This document shows, one piece after another, positions 41,370-54,044 of a stretch of DNA of 64,000 nucleotides; positions within the stretch are counted from its first letter, which is position 1, and each line of letters opens with the position of its first letter. A model generated the notes under the pieces. That model did no database searches and was not told the DNA's origin. It was given only the letters and a program-made list of their open reading frames with translations. Origin of the DNA: CBDHCC01 sp965219235. GTDB lineage: Bacteria; Pseudomonadota; Alphaproteobacteria; Sphingomonadales; Sphingomonadaceae. Made by a program: the position numbers and the translations under genes. The DNA lies in NCBI GenBank assembly GCA_965219235.1, contig OZ244721.1:868001-932000 (forward strand). The letters run 5' to 3'.

Positions 41370-41797
41370 GGGGCGTGCAAATCGCCAAGTTTATCGGCGC
41401 CCTAGGGTGCACGGCCTTACTCATTGTTTTGGCCCCAGCGTTACTCCTAGGGGTTATGCTGATCGCTGGCTCGGAGAGAACCATATATCAACGTGCTTCA
41501 TCACCCAAGGGGCGGCACGAAGCGCGAGTACAGTTTGACGATGCTGGTGCAGTAACCGGCTGGAGCAAGGTAGTTTTCGTTCGCAGCCGTTGGCTTCCGC
41601 TCGATAGTCCTTGGCTTAGTTGCCGTGCCTTCTGGGGCGACGGCACAGATCGGGTAAGGTTAAGTTGGCCAAATAGCTCTACTCTGCTGATCCGTCACGG
41701 CTTTAGCCCTGACGAGATAAACGATGTTGTGGCAAGTTGTGGATCGACGCGGATCGTAGCGATCTTTGATTCTGCGCTCATATCGGACGAACCTTGA
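41366..41797 (+). CDS. Orphan membrane-anchored protein of unknown function, lower GC
   Basis: A 143-aa protein with one N-terminal transmembrane segment (FIGALGCTALLIVLAPALLL) and a small soluble domain containing two cysteines. GTG 41366 overlaps the carA stop (GTGA); GTG 41375 is an alternative. GC content is clearly below that of its neighbours. I do not recognise a family. Its stop codon is directly followed by the ATG of the degenerate carB copy, as if it had once been translationally coupled to a carB gene. Confidence 0.6.
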   Translation: MRGVQIAKFIGALGCTALLIVLAPALLLGVMLIAGSERTIYQRASSPKGRHEARVQFDDAGAVTGWSKVVFVRSRWLPLDSPWLSCRAFWGDGTDRVRLSWPNSSTLLIRHGFSPDEINDVVASCGSTRIVAIFDSALISDEP

Positions 41798-41920
41798 ATG
41801 CCCAAACGCACCGACCTCTTCTCCATCCTCGTCATCGGTGCCGGACGCATCGTCATCGGGCAGGCGTGCGAGTTCGACACTTCGGGCAGTCAGGCGATCA
41901 CGCTTGCCACGGATCGATGA
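41798..41920 (+). pseudogene. Degenerate duplicate of the 5' end of carB
   Basis: 41798-41900 aligns without gaps to the first 103 bases of intact carB (42543 onward) with 13 differences by hand count (about 87 %). It begins exactly at the ATG: MPKRTDLFSILVIGAGRIVI against MPRRTDLSSILVIGAGPIVI. The reading frame is still open but ends after 40 codons in unrelated sequence (TGA at 41918-41920). Similarity stops abruptly at 41900, where the PIN-protein stop codon lies. Not a functional carB. Confidence 0.9.
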
Positions 41921-42317
41921 CGCGCAGGTCAATATCTTCGAAATCGCGCACGTTGCGGGTGGCGAGCGGCACGTCGAGCGCGATCGCCTGTGCCGCCAGC
42001 AGCGTATCGAATTGGCGCGAGCCGACACGCTGCTCGGAGATCAGCACCTGTGAGGCGAACTCGCCCCAGGTCTCGGCGGCCTTCAGGTCGAACGTCATGA
42101 TCCGACCCGCGTGGCTGGTGATCAGCCGCCGCAGCCAGGGGAACAGGAGTGCGCGGTTGCGCTGGCCGCGCGTGTTGCGGACGCCGACACTCAGTTCTGC
42201 GACGACGATGGCGGACAGCAGCGTCTCTTCACGGTACCGGAACAGCCAATCACGGACGCGATCGTCCGGATCGCGCTTGGTGACTTCGCTGAAGACATTC
42301 GTATCAACTAAAATCAT
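41898..42317 (-). CDS. PIN-domain toxin (VapC/FitB type)
   Basis: A 139-aa predicted ribonuclease of a type II toxin-antitoxin pair. The PIN acidic residues are visible: D5 (VDTNV), E41 (VVAEL), D104 (RQFDTLLAA) and D125 (TRNVRDFED). ATG 42317 overlaps the end of the upstream antitoxin-like frame by 14 bp, the usual antitoxin-first arrangement. The stop codon (41898-41900) is formed by the last three bases of the degenerate carB copy. It lies between two copies of the carB 5' end, on the opposite strand to carB. Confidence 0.88.
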   Translation of the reverse strand: MILVDTNVFSEVTKRDPDDRVRDWLFRYREETLLSAIVVAELSVGVRNTRGQRNRALLFPWLRRLITSHAGRIMTFDLKAAETWGEFASQVLISEQRVGSRQFDTLLAAQAIALDVPLATRNVRDFEDIDLRVIDPWQA

Positions 42318-42486
42318 TGTACTCGAAGGGAATGACTCTCTCCCGCAACTCCCGCGACGGGAACTCGATTTCCACACCCGGCCGCGTCATCGCGATCAGC
42401 TCGTCCACCCAGTTCGGCGGGCGCGCAGCCGAAGTCGGCGGCGTTTCCTCCGCAGGTGGTTCGTCTCTGGCATAGGCGCGTTCCAC
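42304..42486 (-). CDS. Probable antitoxin partner of the PIN protein, short or 5'-truncated
   Basis: A 60-aa frame (from GTG 42486) overlapping the toxin start by 14 bp. The C-terminal portion (NWVDELIAMTRPGVEIEFPS, then RERVIPFEYNDF) looks like the toxin-wrapping tail of an antitoxin. No ribbon-helix-helix or AbrB-like DNA-binding part precedes it; extending the frame upstream runs into the carB leader within about 60 bases. GGAG sits about ten bases before the GTG. It may have lost its N-terminus when the locus formed, or be a short antitoxin type. Confidence 0.55.
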   Translation of the reverse strand: MERAYARDEPPAEETPPTSAARPPNWVDELIAMTRPGVEIEFPSRELRERVIPFEYNDFS

Positions 42487-42542
42487 GGCGACATGACTCC
42501 TTCTCCGCACTCGATTACCACAGCGAAAGCTCCCTGACCACA

Positions 42543-45902
<3,360 letters not shown>

Positions 45903-45969
45903 CCCTTTGAAAACCCGCACCACGGCGCCTGTCGGGGTGGCGGACACTGTTGCGTTTGGAGGCGGACCG

Positions 45970-46446
45970 ATGGCCAGTGGTGACAAGATGCCGATGCTGA
46001 TCGAGGGCCAGCGCAAGCTGCAGTCCGAGCTCGTCCGCCTGCGCGCCGAGCGGCCGGAGGTGATCGACGCCATCGAGGAGGCGCGCGCCCATGGCGACCT
46101 GTCGGAGAACGCCGAGTACCACGCCGCCAAGGAGCGTCAGGGTCAGATCGAGGCGCACATCGCCGACATCGAGGACCGCCTGAGCCGCGCCCAGATCATC
46201 GACCCGACCGAGCTGTCGGGCGACAAGGTGCAGTTCGGCGCGACCGTCACCCTGCTGGACGAGGACGAGAAGCCCGTCACCTGGCAGATCGTCGGCCAGA
46301 CCGAGGCGGACGCCAGGAACGGCCGCATCAGCTACGACTCGCCGCTCGGCCGGGCGCTGATCGGGCGCACGCTGGAGGACGAGATCGAGGTCACCGTGCC
46401 ATCGGGCGACCGCTGGTACGTGATCGACAAGATCGCCTACGTGTGA
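45970..46446 (+). CDS. greA: Transcription elongation factor GreA
   Basis: Rescues backtracked RNA polymerase by stimulating transcript cleavage. The 158-aa protein has the N-terminal coiled coil with the acidic tip (ARAHGDLSENAEYHAAKERQ) and a C-terminal FKBP-like domain ending ALIGRTLEDEIEV. ATG 45970 has GGAGG about eight bases upstream. The position after carB is conserved in alphaproteobacteria. It overlaps the rhomboid gene by GTGA. Confidence 0.97.
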   Translation: MASGDKMPMLIEGQRKLQSELVRLRAERPEVIDAIEEARAHGDLSENAEYHAAKERQGQIEAHIADIEDRLSRAQIIDPTELSGDKVQFGATVTLLDEDEKPVTWQIVGQTEADARNGRISYDSPLGRALIGRTLEDEIEVTVPSGDRWYVIDKIAYV

Positions 46447-47105
46447 GGCTGCCGCGGCTGCCCGGCGCGCCGTTGACGGAGGCGCTGGCGGTCGCGATCC
46501 TGGCCGCCCAAGCGCTGTTCTGGGCCACCGGGTCGCTGGATCAGGCGGTGGCGGAGGGCGCGCTGGTGGCGGCGCGGGTCACCGGGCTGATGGCGCCGGG
46601 CGCGGTGCCGACCTGGCTGACGCCGTTGTCGTGCGTGTTCCTGCACGCCAACCTGCTGCACCTGGGCTTCAACCTGCTGCTGCTGGTCTATTGCGGGGCG
46701 CGGGTGGAGCGCGTGCTGGGCGCGGGTCGGACCGCGCTGATGGTGCTGCTCGGCGCCTATGGCGCGGCGGCGGTGCAGGTGGCGCTGGCGCCTTCCTCTC
46801 CCGGTCCGGTGATCGGCGCCAGCGGCGCGATCTCCGCCCTGATCGCAGCCTACGCGCTGCTCCACGGGCCGCAGCGCGCGCGGCGCATCGGCCCGTTCGG
46901 TCCCGCGCCGGTGCGCGCCGCGTGGCTGTTCGCGGCCTGGATCGCGCTGAACCTGATGCAGGGATTCGTCTTCGGCTCGATGGGCACCGCGCTGGCGGTG
47001 GGAGCGCACATCGGCGGCTTCCTGGTCGGCCTCATCGCCACGCCGCTCCTGTCGAGGCACATCCCGCGCGCCCCGCCGACCCGGGGTGGAAGCCCCCCAC
47101 GGTAG
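46443..47105 (+). CDS. Rhomboid-family intramembrane serine protease
   Basis: A 220-aa polytopic membrane protein with about six hydrophobic segments. The catalytic serine is in GASGA (S127) and the catalytic histidine in GAHIGG (H189); HANLLHLGFNLLLL carries the conserved histidine/asparagine of the family. It cleaves transmembrane substrates, unknown here. GTG 46443 overlaps the greA stop, so translation is coupled. Confidence 0.9.
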   Translation: MRLPRLPGAPLTEALAVAILAAQALFWATGSLDQAVAEGALVAARVTGLMAPGAVPTWLTPLSCVFLHANLLHLGFNLLLLVYCGARVERVLGAGRTALMVLLGAYGAAAVQVALAPSSPGPVIGASGAISALIAAYALLHGPQRARRIGPFGPAPVRAAWLFAAWIALNLMQGFVFGSMGTALAVGAHIGGFLVGLIATPLLSRHIPRAPPTRGGSPPR

Positions 47106-47166
47106 CGACTCTCCTCAGGCCGGCTGCCAACGTCGCACCGCCCGCCCGGTCTTCAGCGCCGCCGCC

Positions 47167-47403
47167 TCAGCTCGCCGGCCCCTCCGGGTCGTCCATGTCG
47201 GGGTCGAGCAGGCGGTGGAGATGGACGACGACATAGCGCATCTCGGCATCGTCGACCGTCGCCTGCGCCCTGGCGCGCCACGCCTTCAGCGCGCTGGCGT
47301 AGTCGGGGTAGAGGCCGACGAGGTCGACGGCGTTCAGGTCGGTGAAATCGAGCGTCTGCGGATCGGACACGCGCCCGCCGAAGACGAGATGCAGCTTGGT
47401 CAT
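47167..47403 (-). CDS. DUF4170 domain protein
   Basis: A 78-aa cytoplasmic protein (MTKLHLVFGGRVSDPQTLDF at the start, then DDAEMRYVVVHLHRLLDPD) matching the short alphaproteobacterial DUF4170 family. Function unknown. It is convergent with the rhomboid gene and downstream of the small membrane-protein cluster on the same strand. Confidence 0.85.
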   Translation of the reverse strand: MTKLHLVFGGRVSDPQTLDFTDLNAVDLVGLYPDYASALKAWRARAQATVDDAEMRYVVVHLHRLLDPDMDDPEGPAS

Positions 47404-47455
47404 GTGGGTCCCTTCGCCCGCGCCCCTAGCGAGGCGGGGCGCGGCCGTGAAGGGG

Positions 47456-47788
47456 TCAGGAGCGCCGTGCCCAGACCGTGGCGCCGGCTCCCAGCGCCAC
47501 CGCGAGCGCCAGCGCGCCGCCGATGGCGGCACCCGGGTGTGCCTGGACCAGGTCCGACACGTTGTCCCCGACCCGCACCGCCTTGCGACGCGCGATCTTG
47601 GCGTCGCGAATCGTCGCCTTGCGGGCGGCGGCGGCGTCGTGGCGCACGGTCCGCGCGGCCTTGCGCGCGCCCGACTTTGCCCTGCGCCGACCACGGCGGG
47701 CCGCGTCGAGGCCCTCGTCCTGCCACTCGAGCAGGCGCGCGACGAGCTCCTCGGCCTGGCGGCGGCGCTTCGATTTCAGCAGGCCCAT
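47456..47788 (-). CDS. Small basic protein with C-terminal membrane anchor
   Basis: A 110-aa product: a very arginine/lysine-rich helical body (residues ~1-70) followed by a glycine/alanine-rich hydrophobic segment (AIGGALALAVALGAGATVWA) and a short RRS tail. This ElaB/YqjD-like layout (charged helix plus C-terminal anchor) is typical of membrane-bound stress proteins. Fourth gene of a same-strand cluster, one base after the preceding stop. Confidence 0.65.
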   Translation of the reverse strand: MGLLKSKRRRQAEELVARLLEWQDEGLDAARRGRRRAKSGARKAARTVRHDAAAARKATIRDAKIARRKAVRVGDNVSDLVQAHPGAAIGGALALAVALGAGATVWARRS

Positions 47789-47789
47789 G

Positions 47790-48104
47790 TCACGTCCTTA
47801 TAGTCTCTGGCTCATCGTCTCTGGAGTCGAACTCGTCGGCCAGAAACCGGCCGATCGGCTTGGCGGCGATCGCGAGACCGGCTCCGGCGGCGGCGGAGGC
47901 GACGGCCACGGGGTGGCGCTTCACCGCGTCGGCGACGGTCGAGCCCGCCGCCGCGACGCCCGCCCCGGTCCGCCGGCCCATCCGCCGCAGAACGGCCGAG
48001 GGCCGGGCGGCGGCCTTGAGTTGGGCGAAGCGCTCCCTGGCGAGCGCCTTCTCCGATGCCGCGCGCGCGCGCGCCTGGACATAGCGATCCTGCGCGTCGC
48101 TCAT
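47790..48104 (-). CDS. Small helical protein with hydrophobic segment
   Basis: A 104-aa product with an arginine-rich N-terminal helix and an alanine-rich hydrophobic stretch (HPVAVASAAAGAGLAIAAKP) around residues 65-84. No recognised domain; resembles the DUF3618/YqjD type of small envelope-associated proteins in layout only. Its ATG overlaps the holin-family gene stop (ATGA), so the two are co-translated. Confidence 0.65.
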   Translation of the reverse strand: MSDAQDRYVQARARAASEKALARERFAQLKAAARPSAVLRRMGRRTGAGVAAAGSTVADAVKRHPVAVASAAAGAGLAIAAKPIGRFLADEFDSRDDEPETIRT

Positions 48105-48457
48105 GACGAGCCCTTCGGCAGGCCGCGGAGCGCGCCGGTCGCCAGGCGCACACACAGGAGCGCGGTCAGCATCAGCGCGACCGCGACGATCAGCGCGGCC
48201 CAGGCCGGATGCACCAGTTCGCTGAGCCCTTCGGCGGCCGCGACCAGCATCCAGCCAAAGCCGAACAACGCCAGCACCCCCGCCGCCATTCCGAAGACGG
48301 CGGCGTTGCGCGCCACCACCACGGTCAGTTTGGCGCGCAGCGTCAGCGCCTCCTTCTCGGCGCTCAGATACGCCTTGGAATGCGCGACGGTCTCGCGGAC
48401 CAACCGGCGCACGGAGACATCGTCCGGCCTCTCCGGAGTGTGGATCGCGGTGTCCAC
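48101..48457 (-). CDS. Phage holin family (actinobacterial holin-X-like) membrane protein
   Basis: A 118-aa protein with an amphipathic N-terminal helix (RRLVRETVAHSKAYLSAEKE) and two transmembrane helices (AAVFGMAAGVLALFGFGWML and AALIVAVALMLTALLCVRLA). This is the layout of the chromosomal phage-holin-family proteins found with YqjD-like partners, not a lytic phage holin. GTG start at 48457, seven bases after the preceding stop. Confidence 0.75.
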   Translation of the reverse strand: MDTAIHTPERPDDVSVRRLVRETVAHSKAYLSAEKEALTLRAKLTVVVARNAAVFGMAAGVLALFGFGWMLVAAAEGLSELVHPAWAALIVAVALMLTALLCVRLATGALRGLPKGSS

Positions 48458-48464
48458 CGTGCCG

Positions 48465-49019
48465 TCAGTCGTCGGAATGGCCGCCGCCGCTCAACAGCTT
48501 GCCGAGCGCGAAGCCGACCACCGCGACCGCGCCGACCGACAGGACCGGGTTGTTCTTCGCGAAGGCCTTGAGCTCCGTGGTGAGCTGGTCCACATCCGTC
48601 GTCTCCAGGTGGCGGGCCGCTCCGGAGACCTTGTCCGCCTGCGCGCGCACCGGGTCGGCGGCACGGTGGCCGAAATTCTCCTCGAGCATCTTGGCGGCCT
48701 CGATGATGAGCCCGGACAGCGTGGTCAACGCGCCGGCGGCCTTTCCCTTGCCGGTGTCGGCGTAGGTGGCCGCGGTGGCGAGCGCCTGCTCCTTGCCCTT
48801 CGCCGCTTCCTCCTTGACGCGATCGACGGCGGTGTTGGCGGCGGTCTTCAGGTCCGCGCGCGTGGAGGACCCCGTCCTCGTCGAGCCGGTCATGGCCGCG
48901 TCCGTGGAATCCGTGTCGTCGGTCGCTGCGACCGGAGCCGTCATGGCTCCACGCGCCTTGGTGGCGCCGGTCGGCACCACGGGATCGGTCCCGGTGGTGG
49001 AAAGTGTGTCGTCGGCCAT
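48465..49019 (-). CDS. YqjD/ElaB-like protein of unknown function, first gene of the stress cluster
   Basis: A 184-aa product with a Thr/Ala/Asp-rich, low-complexity N-terminus (about 60 residues), a helical middle rich in A/K/E (AANTAVDRVKEEAAKGKEQA) and a C-terminal hydrophobic anchor (VLSVGAVAVVGFALGKLL). The tail resembles YqjD/DUF883 proteins. AAAGGGA lies upstream of ATG 49019, and a GGAAC-N16-GGTT element stands at a suitable distance, suggesting general-stress control of the four-gene set down to 47456. Confidence 0.7.
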   Translation of the reverse strand: MADDTLSTTGTDPVVPTGATKARGAMTAPVAATDDTDSTDAAMTGSTRTGSSTRADLKTAANTAVDRVKEEAAKGKEQALATAATYADTGKGKAAGALTTLSGLIIEAAKMLEENFGHRAADPVRAQADKVSGAARHLETTDVDQLTTELKAFAKNNPVLSVGAVAVVGFALGKLLSGGGHSDD

Positions 49020-49062
49020 TGCAAGCGGTCCCTTTGGTCCTGTTGTCGATCGTCGGCTCAAG

Positions 49063-49087
49063 AACCCGCGGCCGTCCGCCTTGTTCC
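49063..49087 (-). promoter_or_regulatory. Candidate EcfG (general stress response) promoter
   Basis: On the minus strand GGAAC (49087-49083) is followed after 16 bases by GGTT (49066-49063). This fits the alphaproteobacterial EcfG consensus GGAAC-N16/17-CGTT with one mismatch. It lies 44 bp before the start of the YqjD-like gene and points toward it. Confidence 0.55.
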
Positions 49088-49160
49088 CGGCGGGCGGTTG
49101 AGTTGATGCGCGGGACGCGCCAAGGCTCGCGCGGTCCGATCCCCACCGGAGTGTCCGCCG

Positions 49161-50435
49161 ATGACCGCCATCCTGAACGTCCACGCCCGCCAGATCCTCG
49201 ACAGCCGGGGCAACCCGACCGTGGAGGTGGAGGTGGCGCTGGAGGACGGCAGCTTCGGTCGCGCCGCCGTTCCGTCCGGTGCCTCCACCGGAGCGCACGA
49301 GGCGGTGGAGCGGCGCGACGGCGACGCGCGCCGCTGGGGCGGCAAGGGCGTCCAGGCGGCCGTGGACGCGGTGAACGGCGAGATCGCCGGGCGGCTGGCG
49401 GACATCGACGCCGAGGACCAGGGCGAGATCGATGCCATGCTGATCGCGCTGGACGGAACGCCCGACAAGTCCCGATTGGGCGCGAACGCGATCCTGGGGG
49501 TCAGCCTGGCGGTGGCCCGGGCGGCCGCCGACGCGCGCGGCCTGCCGCTCTACCGCTATGTCGGCGGGGTCCACGCCCACGTGCTCCCGGTGCCGATGAT
49601 GAACATCCTGAACGGCGGCGAGCACGCCGACAATCCGATCGACATGCAGGAGTTCATGATCGTCCCGGTCGGCGCACCCTCCTTCGGCGAGGCGCTGCGC
49701 TGCGGCGCCGAGATCTTCCACACTCTGAAGGGCAGGCTGGCCCGGGAAGGGCTGGCCACCTCCGTCGGCGACGAGGGCGGCTTCGCGCCGAATCTGAGCT
49801 CCACCGAGGCGGCGCTCGACTTCGTCATGGGGTCGATCGAGGCGGCGGGCTATCGGCCGGGCGACGACGTCGCGCTGGCGCTCGACTGCGCGGCGACGGA
49901 GTATTTCCGCGACGGGGCCTACCGGATGGAGGGCGAGGGGCGGTCCTTTTCGTCCGACGAGATGGTGGGTTATCTCGCCGGCCTGGTCGACCGCTATCCG
50001 ATCCGCTCCATCGAGGACGGGCTGGCGGAGGACGACTGGGACGGCTGGGCGGCGCTGACGCGGGCGATCGGCGACCGCTGCCAACTCGTGGGCGACGACC
50101 TGTTCGTGACCAACGTCGAGCGGCTCGCCACCGGCATCGAGCGGGGGGTCGCCAACGCGCTGCTGGTCAAGGTCAACCAGATCGGCACGCTGACCGAGAC
50201 GCTCGACGCCATGAGCCTCGCCACGCGGAGCGGCTACGCCTGCGTCATGTCGCATCGGTCGGGGGAGACGGAGGACACCACCATCGCCGATCTGGCGGTC
50301 GCCACCAACTGCGGCCAGATCAAGACCGGCAGCCTGGCGCGCTCCGACCGGCTGGCGAAGTACAACCAGCTCCTGCGCATCGAGGAGGAGCTCGGCGACG
50401 CGGCGCTTTATCCCGGGGAGGCGGCGTTCGGGTGA
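49161..50435 (+). CDS. eno: Enolase
   Basis: Glycolytic enzyme interconverting 2-phosphoglycerate and phosphoenolpyruvate. The 424-aa protein has SRGNPTVEVEV near the N-terminus, SGASTGAHEA, GDEGGFAPN, the metal aspartates in LALDCAATE, SIEDGLAEDDW and GDDLFVTN, the lysine in LLVKVNQIGT, and SHRSGETEDTTIAD. Complete and normal. Divergent from the stress cluster; ftsB and the pyruvate dehydrogenase E1 genes follow on the same strand. Confidence 0.98.
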   Translation: MTAILNVHARQILDSRGNPTVEVEVALEDGSFGRAAVPSGASTGAHEAVERRDGDARRWGGKGVQAAVDAVNGEIAGRLADIDAEDQGEIDAMLIALDGTPDKSRLGANAILGVSLAVARAAADARGLPLYRYVGGVHAHVLPVPMMNILNGGEHADNPIDMQEFMIVPVGAPSFGEALRCGAEIFHTLKGRLAREGLATSVGDEGGFAPNLSSTEAALDFVMGSIEAAGYRPGDDVALALDCAATEYFRDGAYRMEGEGRSFSSDEMVGYLAGLVDRYPIRSIEDGLAEDDWDGWAALTRAIGDRCQLVGDDLFVTNVERLATGIERGVANALLVKVNQIGTLTETLDAMSLATRSGYACVMSHRSGETEDTTIADLAVATNCGQIKTGSLARSDRLAKYNQLLRIEEELGDAALYPGEAAFG

Positions 50436-50548
50436 GGCCCGGTGTCCTTACCGTGTCCTTGATAGCTCCCGGGCGCGGGGACGGCGACACCACTCCGGTC
50501 CCGGTCATGGCCCTTGCATCCGGGACCACGCTGATTCAAACGCGTGTG

Positions 50549-50869
50549 ATGGCCCGCCGGCGTGCCCGTTCCCGTTCCAAGCGCGGCCTCGCCCGCGCGG
50601 TGCCGGCGCTCGTCGGGACCTCTCTGGTGACGATCTTCGGCGGCTATGCGGTGATCGGGCCGAACGGCCTGCTCGCCTGGAGCGATTATCTCAGCCAGCA
50701 CGAGGTGGCGGAGCGCCAGCTCGCCACGCTGCAGACGGAGCGCGCGGCGCTGGCGAATCGCGTCCGCCTGCTGGACCCCAAGGGCGCCAATCCCGACCTC
50801 GCCGACGAACTCGTGCGGCGCGAGCTCGGCGTCATCCGTCCGGACGAGGTGGTGCTGCCGGTGAAATGA
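50549..50869 (+). CDS. ftsB: Septum formation initiator FtsB/DivIC family protein
   Basis: A 106-aa bitopic protein: basic N-terminus (MARRRARSRSKRGL), one transmembrane segment (ALVGTSLVTIFGGYAVIG) and a short periplasmic coiled coil (LATLQTERAALANRVRLLDP) ending in the ELVRRELGVIRPDEVV motif of the family. It links divisome proteins FtsL and FtsQ. ATG 50549 is preferred; an in-frame ATG at 50507 would add 14 residues. Its location between eno and pdhA is typical of alphaproteobacteria. Confidence 0.88.
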   Translation: MARRRARSRSKRGLARAVPALVGTSLVTIFGGYAVIGPNGLLAWSDYLSQHEVAERQLATLQTERAALANRVRLLDPKGANPDLADELVRRELGVIRPDEVVLPVK

Positions 50870-50894
50870 GCGCCGTTGCCCGCCGACCGAGCCT

Positions 50895-51982
50895 GTGGCA
50901 GACGCCGGTGCTCCCGTTCCCACCCGCAAGGTTCGTCCGCCCTTGGCCCGCAAAGCTCCCGCCGCCGCTCCCGCCCCCTCCAACCGCGAGCGCCCCCGCG
51001 AACCCGACCGGCACGACGCGAGCCGCGAGGAGCTGACCGCGCTCTACGAGCAGATGCTGCTCATCCGCCGGTTCGAGGAGCGGGCGGGGCAGCTCTACGG
51101 GATGGGCCTGATCGGCGGCTTCTGCCATCTCTATATCGGGCAGGAGGCGGTGGCGGTCGGCGTGCAGAGCGCGCTCGACGGGGACAGGGACTCGGTCATC
51201 ACCGGCTATCGCGACCACGGGCACATGCTCGCCTACGGCCTCGATCCCAAGGAGATCATGGCCGAGCTGACCGGGCGCCAGGCCGGCATCTCGAAGGGCA
51301 AGGGCGGGTCGATGCACATGTTCTCCGTGCCGCACCGCTTCTATGGCGGGCACGGGATCGTCGGCGCGCAGGTGCCGCTCGGCTCCGGCCTCGCCTTCGC
51401 GCACAAATACCGGGGCGACGGCGGCCTCTGCGTCGCCTATTTCGGCGATGGCGCGGCCAATCAGGGGCAGGTCTACGAGGCGTTCAACATGGCCGAGCTG
51501 TGGTCGCTCCCCATCGTCTACGTCATCGAGAACAACCAGTATGCGATGGGCACGTCGGTCAACCGCTCGTCGGCGGAGGACCAGCTCTATCGGCGGGGCG
51601 AGAGCTTCCGCATTCCCGGGCTGCAGGTCGACGGCATGGACGTGCTGGCGGTGCGCGGCGCGATGGCGGTGGCGCTCGACTGGGTGCGGGGCGGCAAGGG
51701 GCCGATCCTCCTGGAGATGAAGACCTACCGCTACCGGGGCCATTCCATGTCCGACCCGGCGAAATACCGCACGCGGGACGAGGTGAACGCGATGAAGGAG
51801 TCGTCCGATCCGATCGAGCGGGCCAAGCAGGAGCTGATCGGGATGGGCGCCAAGGAGGACGATCTGAAGGCGCTCGACAAGGCGATCCGCCAGCGGGTCG
51901 CGGACGCCGCCGACTTTGCCGAGAGCTCGCCCGAACCGCCGCTCGAGGAGCTTTACACCGATGTGCTGGTGGAGAGCTATCC

Positions 51983-51986
<4 letters not shown>
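50895..51986 (+). CDS. pdhA: Pyruvate dehydrogenase E1 component, alpha subunit
   Basis: Thiamine-diphosphate-dependent E1 alpha of the pyruvate dehydrogenase complex. The 363-aa protein contains the ThDP motif GDGAANQGQVYEAFNM...ENN, the HGIVGAQVPLG segment, and the phosphorylation-loop-like YRYRGHSMSDPAKYR. The start is uncertain: GTG 50895 gives an Ala/Pro/Lys-rich leader; TTG 50943 is possible. It overlaps pdhB by GTGA. Confidence 0.95.
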
Positions 51987-53371
<1,385 letters not shown>

Positions 53372-53378
53372 GCGCCGG

Positions 53379-54044
53379 TCACTCGGTCAGGCCGTCGCAG
53401 CCCTGCACGACCGCCTCCGGCGCGGGATTCGTCACCTCGTCCAGGTTGCGCTTGTCGCGCACCGTGAACACCGCGACGCTCTCGATCTCGCGCGGGCCGA
53501 TGGTGCTGAAGCTGAAATCGGTTACCGGCTGATAGTCGTAGAAGGTCTCCACCAGGATCACGGCGCCGTCGCGGCGCGCCTGGATGGTGCGTCCGGCGGC
53601 GGCGATGCCCGGCAGGGGCTCGTTCGGGGCGCCGGCCTCCGTGCCCTCCGGTCCGAAGGCGGAGACCTGTCCGGGCTTGAGGCCCCGGCAGCGCTGCCAG
53701 GCGATGTACTGCCGGTCGTCCTCGTCGCGCTGCAGGCTGGAGACGATCATGCGACCGTGCCGGAACAGGTCCAGACCGCGCGCCTGCAGCCGCGCCGCCT
53801 CGAACACGTCGTCGATGTCCTGCTCGCGCAGCTGCCGGACCGACAGGGCGTTCGCCTCGCCCAGGCGGGACGCGTTGTCGGCGGCGGTCAGCGTGATCTG
53901 GCTGATGCGCATGTTGCCGAGCGCGAAGGTCGCCACCTCCGTCCCCATGAAGCCCATCACCAGCAGGATCGGCATGGCGTAGGCGAACTCGATCAGCGCC
54001 AGGCCCGCGCGGTCGCGGCGGAAACGGTTCAGCGTCTGGATCAC
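53379..54044 (-). CDS. TadE/TadG-like pilus assembly protein
   Basis: A 221-aa protein with an N-terminal TadE-like segment (DRAGLALIEFAYAMPILLVM), the class of minor pseudopilin that anchors in the inner membrane, followed by a periplasmic domain with a cysteine near each end. Last gene of a three-gene operon; GTG 54044 overlaps the previous stop (GTGA). No pilin or secretion ATPase is nearby. Confidence 0.82.
   Translation of the reverse strand: MIQTLNRFRRDRAGLALIEFAYAMPILLVMGFMGTEVATFALGNMRISQITLTAADNASRLGEANALSVRQLREQDIDDVFEAARLQARGLDLFRHGRMIVSSLQRDEDDRQYIAWQRCRGLKPGQVSAFGPEGTEAGAPNEPLPGIAAAGRTIQARRDGAVILVETFYDYQPVTDFSFSTIGPREIESVAVFTVRDKRNLDEVTNPAPEAVVQGCDGLTE

Noticed and set aside
41794..42537. 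A 247-codon plus-strand frame through the carB remnant and PIN gene
   Set aside because: It reads the carB-like bases in another frame and the PIN gene antisense; Arg/Ser-rich with no domain.
48101..48457. Holin-family protein as a sign of a prophage
   Set aside because: Neighbours are YqjD-like chromosomal proteins; no capsid, tail, lysin or integrase genes are present.
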